Origin: Anaeramoeba flamelloides
Taxonomy: Eukaryota > Metamonada > Anaeramoebidae
Assembly: GCA_027625915.1 (NCBI GenBank)
Contig: JANTQA010000012.1
Location: 8,206,501-8,270,500, forward strand
Direction: 5' to 3'
Length of the DNA: 64,000 nucleotides
The notes beneath the pieces are model-generated. The model had not been told where the DNA came from and did no database searches. It saw only the letters and a list, made by a program, of their open reading frames with translations. This document shows positions 34,345 to 46,389 of this stretch, in pieces. A program made the translations under genes and the position numbers. Positions within the stretch are counted from its first letter, which is position 1, and every line of letters begins with the position of its first letter.

Positions 34345-37300
34345 ATGATACACGTACGAACTTTTTTTCACAAAAACAACAAAAAAATACTTCTTTTAGC
34401 AAACAAAAAAAATTCTCAAGACAAAAATAAAAACCTTCAACCAAAATAAAACAAATAAACACATCCAACCAAAAAAGAAAATCTCGTTGTTGGATGAAAA
34501 ACAAAAAATCCAGCATTCAAGATGCAATCCAAAAATTACCAGCGTAGCGGACATCATTCGAAGGTTTCCTGTTCGATCTACACATGGCATTTTCCAATCT
34601 GGCCGAACAAACAAAAGGAAAGTGAGGTTAAATCGTGAGCAAAGGACACCATCACCGATGTTAAAGAATTCTGAAATAAACCAAAACCCAAACACTGTCC
34701 TGAAAAAAACAAAACCAAAACACAAGAAAAAAAAAAAACCCAAAAAGCTGTCTCTTCCAAACACACCAAACTTTTATCGGCACAAAGTGAATCTTGTAAC
34801 AACGAGCAATTCAAATTCTGTCAAAGAAAGGTTTCCAATGAGACACCTTAAGAAAATGTCTCGTGATTATGACAGCTCACCAAATTCTTTTAATTTTCAA
34901 GAGAAAGGGACCGAAAAGAAAAACAAAAACAAAAACGAAAAACAAAACCAAAAGGAAAAAATAAGGGAAAAGAAAGGGTTATTGGAAGAAAATCAAAAAG
35001 AAAATAAACTAGGAGAAGAAGGAAAAGAAAAAGAAAAAGAAAAAGAAGACAAGAAAGAAAACGAAGATCGGAAAGAAAAAGAAAAAGAAAATGAAAATGA
35101 AAATGAAAATGAAAATGAAAAAGAAAATGAAAAAGAAAAAGAAAATGAAAATGAAAATGAAAATGAAAATGAAAATGAAAATGAAAATGAAAACGAAAAA
35201 GAAAAAGGTGATGAAGATGAAAATGAAGGATCTAGCAACACTAGTAGTGAGGAAAGCTATTCTTCTTCATATTGCTCTTCTGAAATTTCGTCTGATGTTG
35301 AAACGCCGATTGAGAACAGGCTCTTGAAGCTAAATATTGATTTAGAATATAACCCGCCTGTAGATTTTCGAGGAAAATTCCTCAGTCCCAAAGAGTTGGC
35401 GTGGAATCACCATTCCTGTATTTTGTCATTAAGGCCACTCTACAATAGCAAAATAGTCAAGATTGAATTTAGTTTGCAATCGTACCAGCAGCCGAAGGTG
35501 CATAGCTTTTCATCGCAAAGCGAGATCGCCGATGTTGTGCATTTCTATTTGGAAAAGTATCCAAAGACGCAAGCGGCATCTTGTGGGATTGTTTTTAATT
35601 ATCAAGATGATATGAGGAAACCAGGCTTCATCATGTGGGATTCCGAATCTGCTGAGGATGTGGATCGGGTAATCGAGAGCTCGTCCAATTTTGGGGTTTG
35701 GGCAAGGATCGATAAGGACTATCGATTGGAGGGGTATTTATCCAAATTGAAGAGCAAATATGACGTCATCCAATTTGCATTAAAACCCTGTGTGATAATC
35801 TTGATCTTGCCCGACGGCGGTGAAACAAAGATCTTACTTGATCAGAACTCACGAGTCAAAACGGTCTTGGACAAATTAATCAAATATTTCAAATTCAAAA
35901 GCGAAACGACAAAATTGCAAAAAAAATTTAAAATCCAATACAAATTGTATTTGGTCCAAAAAAAAAAAAAGACATCATCAAAGGGAAATAATAATAATAA
36001 AAAGTACAATTCTTTACGGCCACTGGAAATCTCAAAAAGATTTTGCGATCAGGGCATCAAGCATTTGTCCATTTTGAAAATCGTTAAAAGGGAAACGGAA
36101 ATACAGGATTTGAAGGAGCAGGAAAAGGTTTCTGAGCAAACAAACTTTTGGAGGGAAATGGAAAGCGATCGTCAAAATCTGACAGTTTCGGACTCATGAA
36201 AATTCTAAAAGCACCTCCACAATTGCCACAAGGAACGACCTTTTATATAACCAAATCAGCGGCATCAGTTTAAATAAACTGATTGACTTTTTGTCAACGC
36301 CTGGCTATGTGACACCAGGATTTATTGATGTCTTTTTAGAGTTGCTTCCAACATTCACACACGAAGATGTCGTTGTTGAAAGGTTAATTGAGCGTTTCCA
36401 TGTGCCAAAATATCATCCCATCACTAAATTAAAAATGGAGAAAAAGAAGAAAATTGAAATCAAAATATTGGTGCTGGAATTAATTTTGAAAATGTTTGAG
36501 CATAATTCTACCACTGTTTCGATAATGTCCAAAGAAATTATTTTGAAAACAATTAATTCGTCAACCAAAAGCTTGTCAGAACAAAAAAAATTTGTAGAAT
36601 TGATTCAAAAAATTGAAATAATTATTCAGAATCAAAAAAATAATCCCAATGACGGATCAAAAAAAAAGATAAGACTAGAAAAGGAGAAGGGAAGGGAGAG
36701 GGAAAGGGAAAGGGAAAGAGAAAGAGAAAGAGAAAGAGAAAGAGAAAGGGGAAAGGGGAAGGGGAGGAAAGTTGACAAAGAAAGGGAAAGGGAAAGGGAA
36801 AGGGAAAGGGAAAGACAAAGGCAGGAGAGAGAAAAAAGAAAGTTAAAAGAGATCAAACCATTCATTAATTTACAATCAATCAAAAAATTAACGCTCGATC
36901 ATTTTAAAGAAACAGAAATTGCCATTCAATTGACAATAAACACAGACAAATTTTTTAGCAAAATTCAAATTGAAGAATTGTTATACCGTGCTTGGACTAG
37001 GACAAATAAAAAGGAAAGAGCGCCATATATTACAAAGATGATTATCAAATTCGATTTTTTAGCTGATTGGATTTCGAGTAATATTCTATCGGAAATTGAA
37101 GAAGATCAAAGAGTCAAGCAAATAATTAAATCAATCAAAATAGGAAACGAGTTGGAGAACTTAAATAATTTTAATGACATGTTTGCAGTAGTTTCTGGTT
37201 TACAAAACACAGCGGTTTCTCGTCTGCAAAGGACTTGGAAAAGAGTTCCAAAGACAATAATGGAATTATATAGGCAACTGGACGATATCACAGACGTGCT

Positions 37301-37613
37301 GCATGGCTGTAAAAAGTTAAGAGAGATCACCAAATCGGCACAGCCACCAGCCATACCTTATCTGGGCGCATATCTCGTTGACCTGTCTTTTCTTGAAGAC
37401 TTGCCAGATAGAGTTGATAATAATTTAATAAATTGGAGAAAAAGAATGCGAATGTGGGAAATTATATCAGAAATTAAAAAATTCCAAAATTGTGACTATG
37501 ATTTTTTTACAGTATACAGCCTCGACCATTTTATTAAATCTCAAAAGGTTTATACAGAAACAGAAATGTGGGATAGAAGCTGTGAAATCGAAACACCACC
37601 CAAAATGAAATAA
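34345..37613 (+). CDS. Ras guanine-nucleotide exchange factor, spliced
   Basis: Proposed join 34345-34353, 34400-36127, 36186-37613, about 1054 residues. The large middle exon has no ATG before 34658, but a 46-nt GTACGA...TTTTAG intron joins it in frame to an ATG at 34345. The second intron (36128-36185, 58 nt) removes a TGA and shifts frame into the exchange domain. In order: basic Lys-rich N-terminus; Lys/Glu/Asn repeat (about 205-280); two stretches resembling ubiquitin-fold or Ras-association domains (about 340-420 and 465-560, the latter with ILPDGGETKILL); RasGEF_N (from about 602, SLNKLIDFLSTPGYVTPGF); an Arg-Glu repeat linker (about 735-785); the CDC25 catalytic domain (about 804-1050) with NFNDMFAVVSGLQ and PAIPYLGAYLVDL. 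The family exchanges GDP for GTP on Ras-type GTPases at membranes. Domain calls are firm for RasGEF, weaker for the ubiquitin folds and both introns. Confidence 0.85.
36128..36185 (+). other. Candidate 58-nt intron or frame break in RasGEF gene
   Basis: The upstream frame ends at TGA 36197-36199, and the RasGEF_N frame is open from 36183. GT at 36128 and AG at 36184-36185 define a phase-0 intron of the right length to join them. Its composition is not AT-rich and lacks a pyrimidine tract, unlike most introns here, so a single-base indel or a real frameshift are serious alternatives. Confidence 0.45.
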
Positions 37614-38276
37614 TATCGTTTTTTTTTTTTTTGTTTATCTTTTGTCTTTTGTTGGGGTATCACATTTATTTTTATTTATTTTTTAATGATTATTTCTTTT
37701 AAAAGTTTTTACTTTTTTTAAAAGTTTTTATTTTTTTGAGAGATTTTCTCTTCTTTTCACTATTCTTTTTCCGTTCTTTGTTTTTATTATTTCTTATTGC
37801 TTTCTTTTTATTTATATTATTTTCATTTTTTGAAAATATTTTCAATATTAATTAACTATTATAAAGAGAATGTTTTTATTCATAAGAAATCGTATTGTAA
37901 ATTATTATGTTATTTTTAATGAAAAATATCACATCATTTTATCAAATTTTTTTATTTCCATTATTTGATTATAATATTGTTTTTTAATCAAAATATGTTA
38001 ACAAATAAATAAATACACATTACAATTTTTTTTTTATTATAAAGATTTTCAAATCTAAATATTTTATCCTATTTGGGGATTATTTTTAAAAGAAAAGTTA
38101 CATCATAGACAAATTGGATTTAGAAAACCAACTCAAGAAAAATATTAAGAGCTATCATCATTTTACTTTAAAATCTTTGTATCAATTTAAAATCCATTAC
38201 TATTTCTATTTCCAAAAAAAAACAAAGAGGGAGGGGGTAATTTATATTAAAATTAACTTTAATTTATAATTTACTT

Positions 38277-38360
38277 ATAGTCAGTTCCATTTTTAAGACA
38301 GAAACTTTCAATGGAATTTAAGGAAGAAGAAAAACCTCAAATTAATGGACTAAGTGCATT
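38277..38360. repeat. CAGTCAGT-family MITE, left arm only
   Basis: tagtcagttccatttttaag followed by gaaactttcaatggaattta matches the left arm of the family. No right arm follows. Confidence 0.6.
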
Positions 38361-38857
38361 TTTCAAATTTTCAAGTGTAATTATTTTTGTGAAACTATAT
38401 GATTCAAAACATTTCTTAAATGAAATATATTGATATTTTAATAAATACAAGAAGTGGGATATATCCCTGTAAAAGATATTTTCATACCAACTAAAAAATA
38501 TAATTCAAAAAAAATGAAAAGACTGATCAAAAAAAAAAAATAAACAAAAATCATTTATTACTTGATCTTATCTATAAAATTTGACACAATTACTTATTCT
38601 TTATTTGGTTTTATTTTTTTCATTCTTGATGAAAATAATTTTAATTTTAAAATGTTTGAGAAATAAAATAACTTTTTATTTCTAAAAAATTCCCAAAAAG
38701 GAATTTAAAAATCTTATTTTCTTTAGATTAATCTAATTTTGATTGAGTTCAGAAAATAGGATATTTATTGAATTTCTATTCAAAAAAAATAGATTTATTC
38801 GGCCTATTTGTTTGGTTTTATTCTTATTTTTTTTAGTTTAAAATGAAAACTAAAAAT

Positions 38858-39422
38858 AAACTCTCTTTCAGTCAAAGGGGTGCAGTTTTATTGAAGAAAT
38901 GGATACCATTCTATGAGTTTAATTCATTACTCTTATCAAACTAAAATTCTCAATTTTTAGATCAAAATCATTTTTTCTTATTTTGTAAAAATTTTTTTTT
39001 TTTTTGTTTTTTGCTTTTTATTTTTTTTTTTTATTCTTTTCTTTTTTATTTTTTTTTTAAATTAAATTTGAAAAAAAAAATGTTTGAAAAACCAAATTAA
39101 CTTTTAAGAAAAGTTAGGCTTTGTATATTCTTTTAAAATTCATACATTTAAAAGTAGAAAATCTTATTATCAACAATTTTAATTTCCTAAAGAAATTGAG
39201 AATTTTGCACGAGACGTTACAATGAATGGGAACCAAAAAATTTTTGAACATTTTTTTTTTTTTGAAATTTATGGTTTGTTCAAGGTTTTCATTTATACTT
39301 ATCGGCTCTTATATGAAATTTATTATTTCTCGTATTTGTAAACAACCTAAGTTGAGTTGATTCTTAAAAATAAAGTGACTTTTTCATTTATGAAGTGGGC
39401 CCCTTTAGGTGAAATGGAGTTT
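38858..39422. repeat. Dispersed 565-bp element, copy 2
   Basis: Matches 4753-5322 along its length. The better-preserved ends give an inverted repeat: left aaactctctttcagtcaaag (plus ggg), and the reverse complement of the right aaactccatttcacctaaag (plus gggccc). Non-coding, so a non-autonomous transposon is likely. Confidence 0.75.
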
Positions 39423-40119
39423 AATTCTGAATTTGATAGAAATTTTTTCTCTATTTTTCATTTTTTTTTTTTTGGGTTGAATCTTTTGTAACTGTTTTTT
39501 GATTCTGAGAATTCAACTCTTTTATTTTAATTTTTGAAATAGAATTATTTATTTTTGTATTTGGCTTGATAAAATAATTTGTAAAAAGAATTTTGAAAGC
39601 AAATTTGTAAAAAAATGTTTTGTAAAATAATAATAAATAGTAATGGGGTGTAAAATTCAAGGTTATAAATTGAATTGATTCATTCACATTTAGAAGATAA
39701 AGAAAAAAAAATCTTGGAAAAATACCTTTATCAATTATTTTTGTCTTCTTGATATCAAGAAGTTTCTTTGGAAAGGTGATTCTTCTTGTTTGATCTTCGA
39801 ATATATAATATTTGTGTCAAATACACACCTTCTTTGGTATATTTTTTTGTATTTACTCTTTGACTAATATCACTGGTCGGTATAAAAACATTTCTAGATC
39901 CAAAACCTAATTTAATATAACTAAAAATTTCAACAAAAAAAAATGTTTCAAATATCAAAAAATGAAACTTTCAACTCTGAATCACTTTGTGTTCTTTTTC
40001 TGTTCATACAAAGAGTAGTGAATGATTTTTTGGTAAAAAGGTTTCCATATCTGATGACACTCAAAAATTATTTTTCAGTGATGTTTACACAATTAAAAAT
40101 TTTCAAAATAGTAAAATGT

Positions 40120-40262
40120 AATCACTTCCTTAAGGCACAAAATCAAATTCAAGTCAAATAAAATTATGTAAAAAAAATTTCAAAATAATCTGTTTTAGTT
40201 TGAGAAATTTTTGTCACCTAAAATTTCGAAAAATTTTTTGTCTTAAAAGTGGAACTGATTGT
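40120..40262. repeat. CAGTCAGT-family MITE, lacking left end
   Basis: The right arm ttttgtcttaaaagtggaac and an inner left block taaggcacaaaatc are present; the outer left arm is missing. Confidence 0.55.
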
Positions 40263-41566
40263 AAAAAATACAAGTATCTTAATAAAAGGGAAACCAAACG
40301 GGTAATTCTTTGGTTTTTTTATCAATAATTAATCTTGAATAAATCCGGTAATTGGGGAATTGAAAAGAAAAATACCTTTCGGGGTTCTAAATGAGAATTA
40401 TCAAATAGTGGAATATTAGAATTTTGGATTTTATATTTTTCCATTTGGGAAAGGAATTAAAAATTTTTTTGATTGTGATCATTAAGTAAAAAAATGTTAT
40501 AATTTATTGTTCAATTGTATTTTTTAATTTTTTTTTGAGAAAAATTTATACTATAAGATATTAATATCATTAAAATCCAAGAATAACACACTTTGCTTAA
40601 AGATGGATCTAGGGATCTACTGGTCACTTAAGAAGGTATTTTATGATCTTTCACAATTATTGTACATTTATTAAATATATTCCAAATAGGGATTCTATTA
40701 TTTTCCTATTAAAGAATTAGTTGGTAATGAAAAGTAAAAACATAATTATTTTTTATAGTAATCTAATAATATATTGTAAAAAATCTTACTTTATTATCCT
40801 ATTTTTTACAAAAGAATATATATAAAAGAGTAAATTCTGTTTATATTTATTTTGTTTGATCATTATTTGTCATTTACACTAGTCGATTTAGGTTGAACTA
40901 AGAATAATTATTGAAAGATTTCATAATTAAATAAATGAAGAGAAAGGGGTGAACTTTGAACCAATTTCGAGTTTAAATATATATTTTTCATTAGTAATTT
41001 TTTTTCTATATTCCAGTTTTATAAGTAAAGTATAACATTTTTAAAAAAAAATAATTATTATCTTTACAAGTTAATGTATCAAAGTTGAATTAAATAATAA
41101 TTAATATTCAATTGATTTCGAATTTTTTACCATAATAAAATATCACTTTTTGTCTTGGTTAGGAGGGTTCTAAACTAATAGTGTGATACCAAAACATTCA
41201 ATATAATTTTCTCGGATAAAACAATTTCTGAAATGTTGTTTGTGTTGTGAATAGACTTAAATCCAGAATAAAATGTTAAATTAAAAATGTAATTTTAAAA
41301 TAATAATAACTTTTATTTATTTTTTTTCCAAAATGTTATAAAGTAATTATTTTCATAATGATACAATTCAACTTGATAAAAAAAAACGAATTTATTAACT
41401 TTAGAGAAATGAGATTTGATTTATAAAAGAGTTAATTTTATCCAAAAAATTTTTTTGTAAAAAGATCTATTCCTTTTTGGTTTAGATTTTTCAGATCAAA
41501 ATGGAAAACAATTTTTCAAAACCCTTTTGATTTTCAAAGAAATCTTACTTATATTTTACATGGATA

Positions 41567-41637
<71 letters not shown>

Positions 41638-41652
41638 CGTGTTTGTGTGTGT
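41567..41652. repeat. (AT)n-(GT)n microsatellite
   Basis: A short AT run passes into about 35 GT units, with two GC interruptions near the right end (gtgcgtgcgtgtttgtg). Alternating purine-pyrimidine of this length can adopt Z-DNA. It is the only long GT tract in the window. Confidence 0.95.
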
Positions 41653-43390
41653 TGAAAGTTTAATTTTTTATTTAAAAGCGAAAAAATAAATTAAATATTG
41701 CATCTCTGAAGATAAAAAAAAGGATCATATATTTTATTCACTAAATATTTTGTAAATATTCATGAAATTGAAAGAATTGGTAATATTTTTTTTCAAATAT
41801 TCAAAATAAAAACAACTAGTTGTAATTACTGAAATAATTTAATATTTTTTTTCAGGTTAGGTTAAAAAATAACAAAAAATAACATGTCTACCAAGATGGT
41901 TTACTTATTTTATACCTTATACCAGCTTTTTGAAACTTAGATACTCTTACAATTTTGGCTATTTTCAAATTTTGGATTGATATTTTTTGTTATTCAAGAT
42001 GTTGTTTTAGGGTGATGTTGAGAGTATATAATTATTGAAAGTAAATGAGTTGTCGGATAAACCAAAGTGGTAGTTTTGTCTAGATCAAGTATAGTGTCTT
42101 ATACTAATTTTCAAAAAAAATGAATTTTAAAAGAGTCTTTTAAATCAGCTGATTCATCCAATTTGAATTATTTTAACAAACAATAATAATAATAAATTTT
42201 CGTTGAAATTTTTTCGATCAAATGGATCAATTTGTTTGAGTTTGGTCTTTTAAAGTTTATTTTTGGAAATTCTGAATTAGAGTAAAATTTTCATAAATAT
42301 AAAAAAAATGGGTAGAATTTTTTAGAATTGTTTTTTATTTATTTTATAAAAGAAAATTGTAAATATAATTTTTTGTTTTTTTATTTTTAATTTTATTTTT
42401 ATTATTAGTGTTAAATATCCCCTTTCGTAATAATAACTCTTGTAATTTTGTTCATTTCTCTAAAATAAGTAAATTATTGTTCTAGGTTGGCAATATTAAA
42501 AAAACATTATCAAGAGAATTATATTCAGCATATTTTTTCGAATTCATAAAATTAATCACAGATATTTGATAATATTTTTATTATTATTATTATAATAATT
42601 AGAAATATGGATTTAAATTGATTTTATTTGTTTGAAAATGGTTAAAAAATGTTGAAATAAAAACAAAACCCATAGATACAATTAATCTTTTTGTTATTAC
42701 TGGCTCACTGAAATTATTTATTTAGGGGTCAATAATTATTGATTTAAAATAATCAAATTAAACAGTATTTCGTGGGGTTAGAAGTAGTATTTTTAGTATT
42801 CTAAAGGGGTATTGGTGAAATCCTTTAAAGTGGTTGCTTGGTTGTTATTTCTTGTTTTTTTTTTTTTTTTGATAAACAAAATTTATAATTGATTCAAATT
42901 GTTCAGTGATGAATATAAAAATGATATCTGATTCTTGTTTAAAATAATCATTGTAATATTTTTGAAATTGGGTGGATAGTTTATATTGGGTTATTCTAAA
43001 ACTTGTCGTTTTATTTTTAAAGTTAACTTTTGTAAACTTCCATTTCTAAAATAATAAGAGTTTGTCTTCCTACAAATAAAATAATTTTTTTGAAAGAATT
43101 CGAAAATATGGTTGGATTTTAAACTTTTTCAAAATATTTGAAAAATTTTTCGTTTTTTTAAAAATCATAATTCCTTTTGGAAAATGGTATTAAAAGTAAG
43201 TGCTGTGGTTTTGTAGTAATGGGATTTTAAACTTTGATTTTTCAATTTCAAGATGCCATAAAATTTTTTGCATTTTCTATGGGTTTTACTTGGAGATTGT
43301 TTTTATTTCATTCCACAAAACAAAAAGTGATTTCTTAATTTGAAAGTTTTTTTACAAAATATATCATTTTTCCAAAAACTGTAATATTTT

Positions 43391-43645
43391 TACTATGGGT
43401 CCAGATGGGGAAGGTTGCTTGCCAACAAACCTGTTGGTTTATAAGTAAAACAATTCGTTTAATGATCTAATAAAAATGTTTGGGGTTGCTTTTGTTTTTT
43501 GATTTCTGAAAATTATTTTCGATTTTTGAATTTCTTTTTCTTCTTCAAACATTTTTATTCGATAATTAAATTATTTGTTTTGTTATTGCTAACTACATGT
43601 TTGTTGGCAAGTAACTTTCCCTGTCACAGCCCACTGTCAATAGTA
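43391..43645. repeat. Hairpin element with TTGCCAACAAAC arms
   Basis: Left tactatgggtccagatgggg and gcttgccaacaaacctgtt are mirrored on the right by catgtttgttggcaagtaac and cactgtcaatagta. The arms are about 90 bp and imperfect; the ends read TACTAT...ATAGTA. No coding content. A single copy in this window. Confidence 0.7.
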
Positions 43646-43732
43646 TTATATTTTTTGGAAAAATGACAAATTTTGTAAAAAAAAAACTATTAAGACATCA
43701 ATTTTTGCACATGTGAGGTTACTTAAGGTTTA

Positions 43733-44282
43733 AAATCCAAGAAATTTGAAAAAAAGATTATCTTGGTTCAGATCTAGTGACTTATTAATTTGCTTCTTAT
43801 CTGATCGGTCCTTTGTTTCGTACGGGTTTTAAGAGTGGAACTTAAAATGGTAATTTTTGGAAATTTTTATTTTTTTCCAAAATTCAAATTGAAGAGTTTA
43901 TTATTAATAACTTGGTAGGTGTTTAAGAATAAATTTAGATTTTTGGGTTTTAGAATTAAAGTTAGATTTACTTTTTTGTCAATTAACTAAATAAAAAATA
44001 TCATTTTAGAAAAGATCCAAATAAAACCAAACCGAATTAAAAATTTCCATTGAAAACCCATAAAATACATTTTTTTATAACTTAACTTCCTATATATTAA
44101 CTTATATTCTTCGATTCGGATTTCGGAACTTAAAAAAAATAAATTGTAAAAAATTGAAATTTTGAACCACTATTAAAATCCATACCAAATACAAGATCGA
44201 TCAGATAATAACCAAATTAACAAGTCACTATACCTTACTCAAGATAATCTTTTTTTCAAATTCCAGCGATGGTAAACCTTCA
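43733..44282. repeat. TTAA-flanked long-TIR element, copy 2 (older)
   Basis: Diverged copy of 21688-22245. TTAA precedes ggtttaaaatccaagaaatt, the right end reads ggtaaacc followed by TTCAA, and cagtgacttnttaattt-type and gatcgatcag-type blocks match. The many differences suggest greater age. Confidence 0.7.
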
Positions 44283-44284
44283 AT

Positions 44285-44790
44285 GCAGTGATCAAAATAA
44301 TGCGTTCACAAAGACTATAATCTGTATTTCAAAATATCACCCGTGCTTTTTTTTCTTCTTGTACCAAGGCAACATCCAATCTACTATCAAATAGTATACC
44401 AATGCTCAAATCAATTTTGAAAGTAAAGGTCTGGTTATTTTAAGTAAATTTTAAATTATTAATGTAATTTAGTTGAAAATTTTTCGTAATATTCTCAATT
44501 TTTTCAGAATTTTTTTAGTTTTTTTTGATGGAAAAATCCCTCAAAAATTTACTCTATTTTTTGAGATAAAAATTTCACAATTTGATCCTACATTTTTAGA
44601 ATTTCTTTGGAAATAATAGTTTTTTAAGAAACCAATACCAGTTTTTTTTGGGGTTTATTATCAGTTTCTTTGATTCCTTGATGTATTGGTCTTCTATAAC
44701 AAAAAAAAAACGCTTTTTATTTCGAAACTTGCATTATATTTTTTTGCACTCTTTATTTTGACTACAGTAACTTCAAATTAACAAATTCTA
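44285..44790. repeat. Dispersed repeat, copy 2 (uninterrupted)
   Basis: Sister of 17220-17975 without the inserted MITE. It preserves the pre-insertion structure around 44640-44670 and ends with ggtcttctataacaa. It directly follows the TTAA element 43733-44282. Confidence 0.65.
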
Positions 44791-46389
44791 TTTTTTCCAT
44801 TTGTATTTGCCCAATAAATGGGAAGATTTTTTCACTGTCTTTCACTTATTATTCCTTTGACAAAAGTGTTTTCGAAGAATTAGGTTTTCATTTGCAATCT
44901 TTATTTGAAAAAGAAAAAATAAAAAAGAAGTGGAAATATATTTTCACTTTCTTATTCAAAGAAAAAGTCCAGACATAGGATTATTTGGTGTCTCGTAGAA
45001 TTGTCTTCCTATTGTAAAACTATCTTCCTTATTTAAGTTGTTACAAAGGAACTGTTTCAATGTGACTTTGTTCAAATATATTCGTTAATATTTTTAAAAG
45101 CAAAAAATATAAAACACTTAAATCTTTTAAGTATCTGAAAAACTCTTTCAAACCAATTCACTTCAATAACCAAGCAACTTGTAAAGTTTGTTGACTTTTG
45201 AACCAATAAAATTGAGTCTCCCAATCTTGATTTATAAATTTAAGAGAATCTGATTGTGTGTAAAATTTTATATAATCTACAATTAACAATTTAAATACTT
45301 AATGTTGTTCTGTTTGATGTTATTTTTTTGCAATTTTACAGACAATTTTTAATTGTCGGAACCTAGATTCTTTTTTTGGGTAAGCACAATAGTTTCTACA
45401 AAAAGTTTTTAAACTCGAAAAAAAAAAAGAAAAAAAATTGGATTAGTATTTTAACTCGTTTAAATGAAACGATTTGAATTTCTTTTTCTTATTGTAAAAA
45501 CAAGATCTATTTCATGAGTTAACCCAGCAAAAAAATTTGATTTTGCTTGAATACCAAACAATGAAAGGGTAAGTCTTGAAAGAAAAAACACTTTGTTTGT
45601 TGTTGAATTATTCAAATTGGTAGAACAATAGCACCAATTAAGAGAAAATTGTTTTTTTTTTCCTGTAAAACCCATTTCATTTTGAACCAAATTACACAAC
45701 AGATACACCCCTTCGATAAAAAATCTTCAACAACATGAATACGTTTTTATTCAAAAAATTCAATAACTAAAAGTCTTCAACCAAGAGTGTTAACGTGATC
45801 TTTTATTTTCTTGATTGTTTTTCTTTTTTGTGATGGGTTAAGATCAATGTTTGATTAAAAAAAAACACGAATAATTTATTTTAATCCAAAATTAATTATA
45901 ATTAAATTTTTATTTGTTTGCCAGATCAATAATTCAATTTTCAAAACAAGATAAATTTTCAACTCCTCTCTTAAAAACATAAGAATCTACTTGTGAGATC
46001 AAACTTATATCTTGCTTGGTTAATATTTATGTTTTAATTCTTTGTCTTTTGTAAGGACTTTCTTATTATATCTCAAACAGTGAGTTCGTTGTTGTAGGGT
46101 TATTTCCTTCTTGTTTAAAAATTATTGAAATAAAATCAAAAGGAGTTTGTTTCAAATTTTATATTTTTTTCGATTTACTTTTATTCGTTTTAGAATTAAT
46201 TTTTTTTTTTTTTTTTTTTTTTTGAAAAAAATATTCAATAATTTTAGAGACTTTTCTTTTGAGAAAAAAGAACTACTCAGCAATTTTCTTTTCTTTCAGT
46301 GAATTTTTCCAAAAAAATTATTTTCTAAAAGTTGCATTTAACAAATAAAATATTTCAAGATCAAATCATCAAGATTTCCAATTTTCCAA

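Larger units (their letters stand above)
37614..46389. other. Gene desert, 8.8 kb
   Basis: No supported gene. It holds the repeats at 38277, 38858, 40120, 41567, 43391, 43733 and 44285. Frames at 39451-39687 and 39755-39958 (minus), 39943-40161 (plus) and 45460-45708 (minus) have no recognisable motif; the 39943 frame runs into a MITE arm. Confidence 0.7.

Noticed and set aside
34993-35241. Ser-Phe repeat frame on the minus strand
   Set aside because: A mirror of the Glu-Asn/Lys hexamer repeat in the RasGEF gene.
36291-37613. Separate gene for the RasGEF catalytic part
   Set aside because: RasGEF_N begins upstream of any ATG in that frame, so a stand-alone start would cut the domain.
39943-40161. 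72-codon frame with an ATG
   Set aside because: It ends inside a CAGTCAGT-family MITE fragment and has no recognisable content.
41567-41652. GT microsatellite as a telomere-like or functional array
   Set aside because: A plain dinucleotide repeat without telomeric unit structure.
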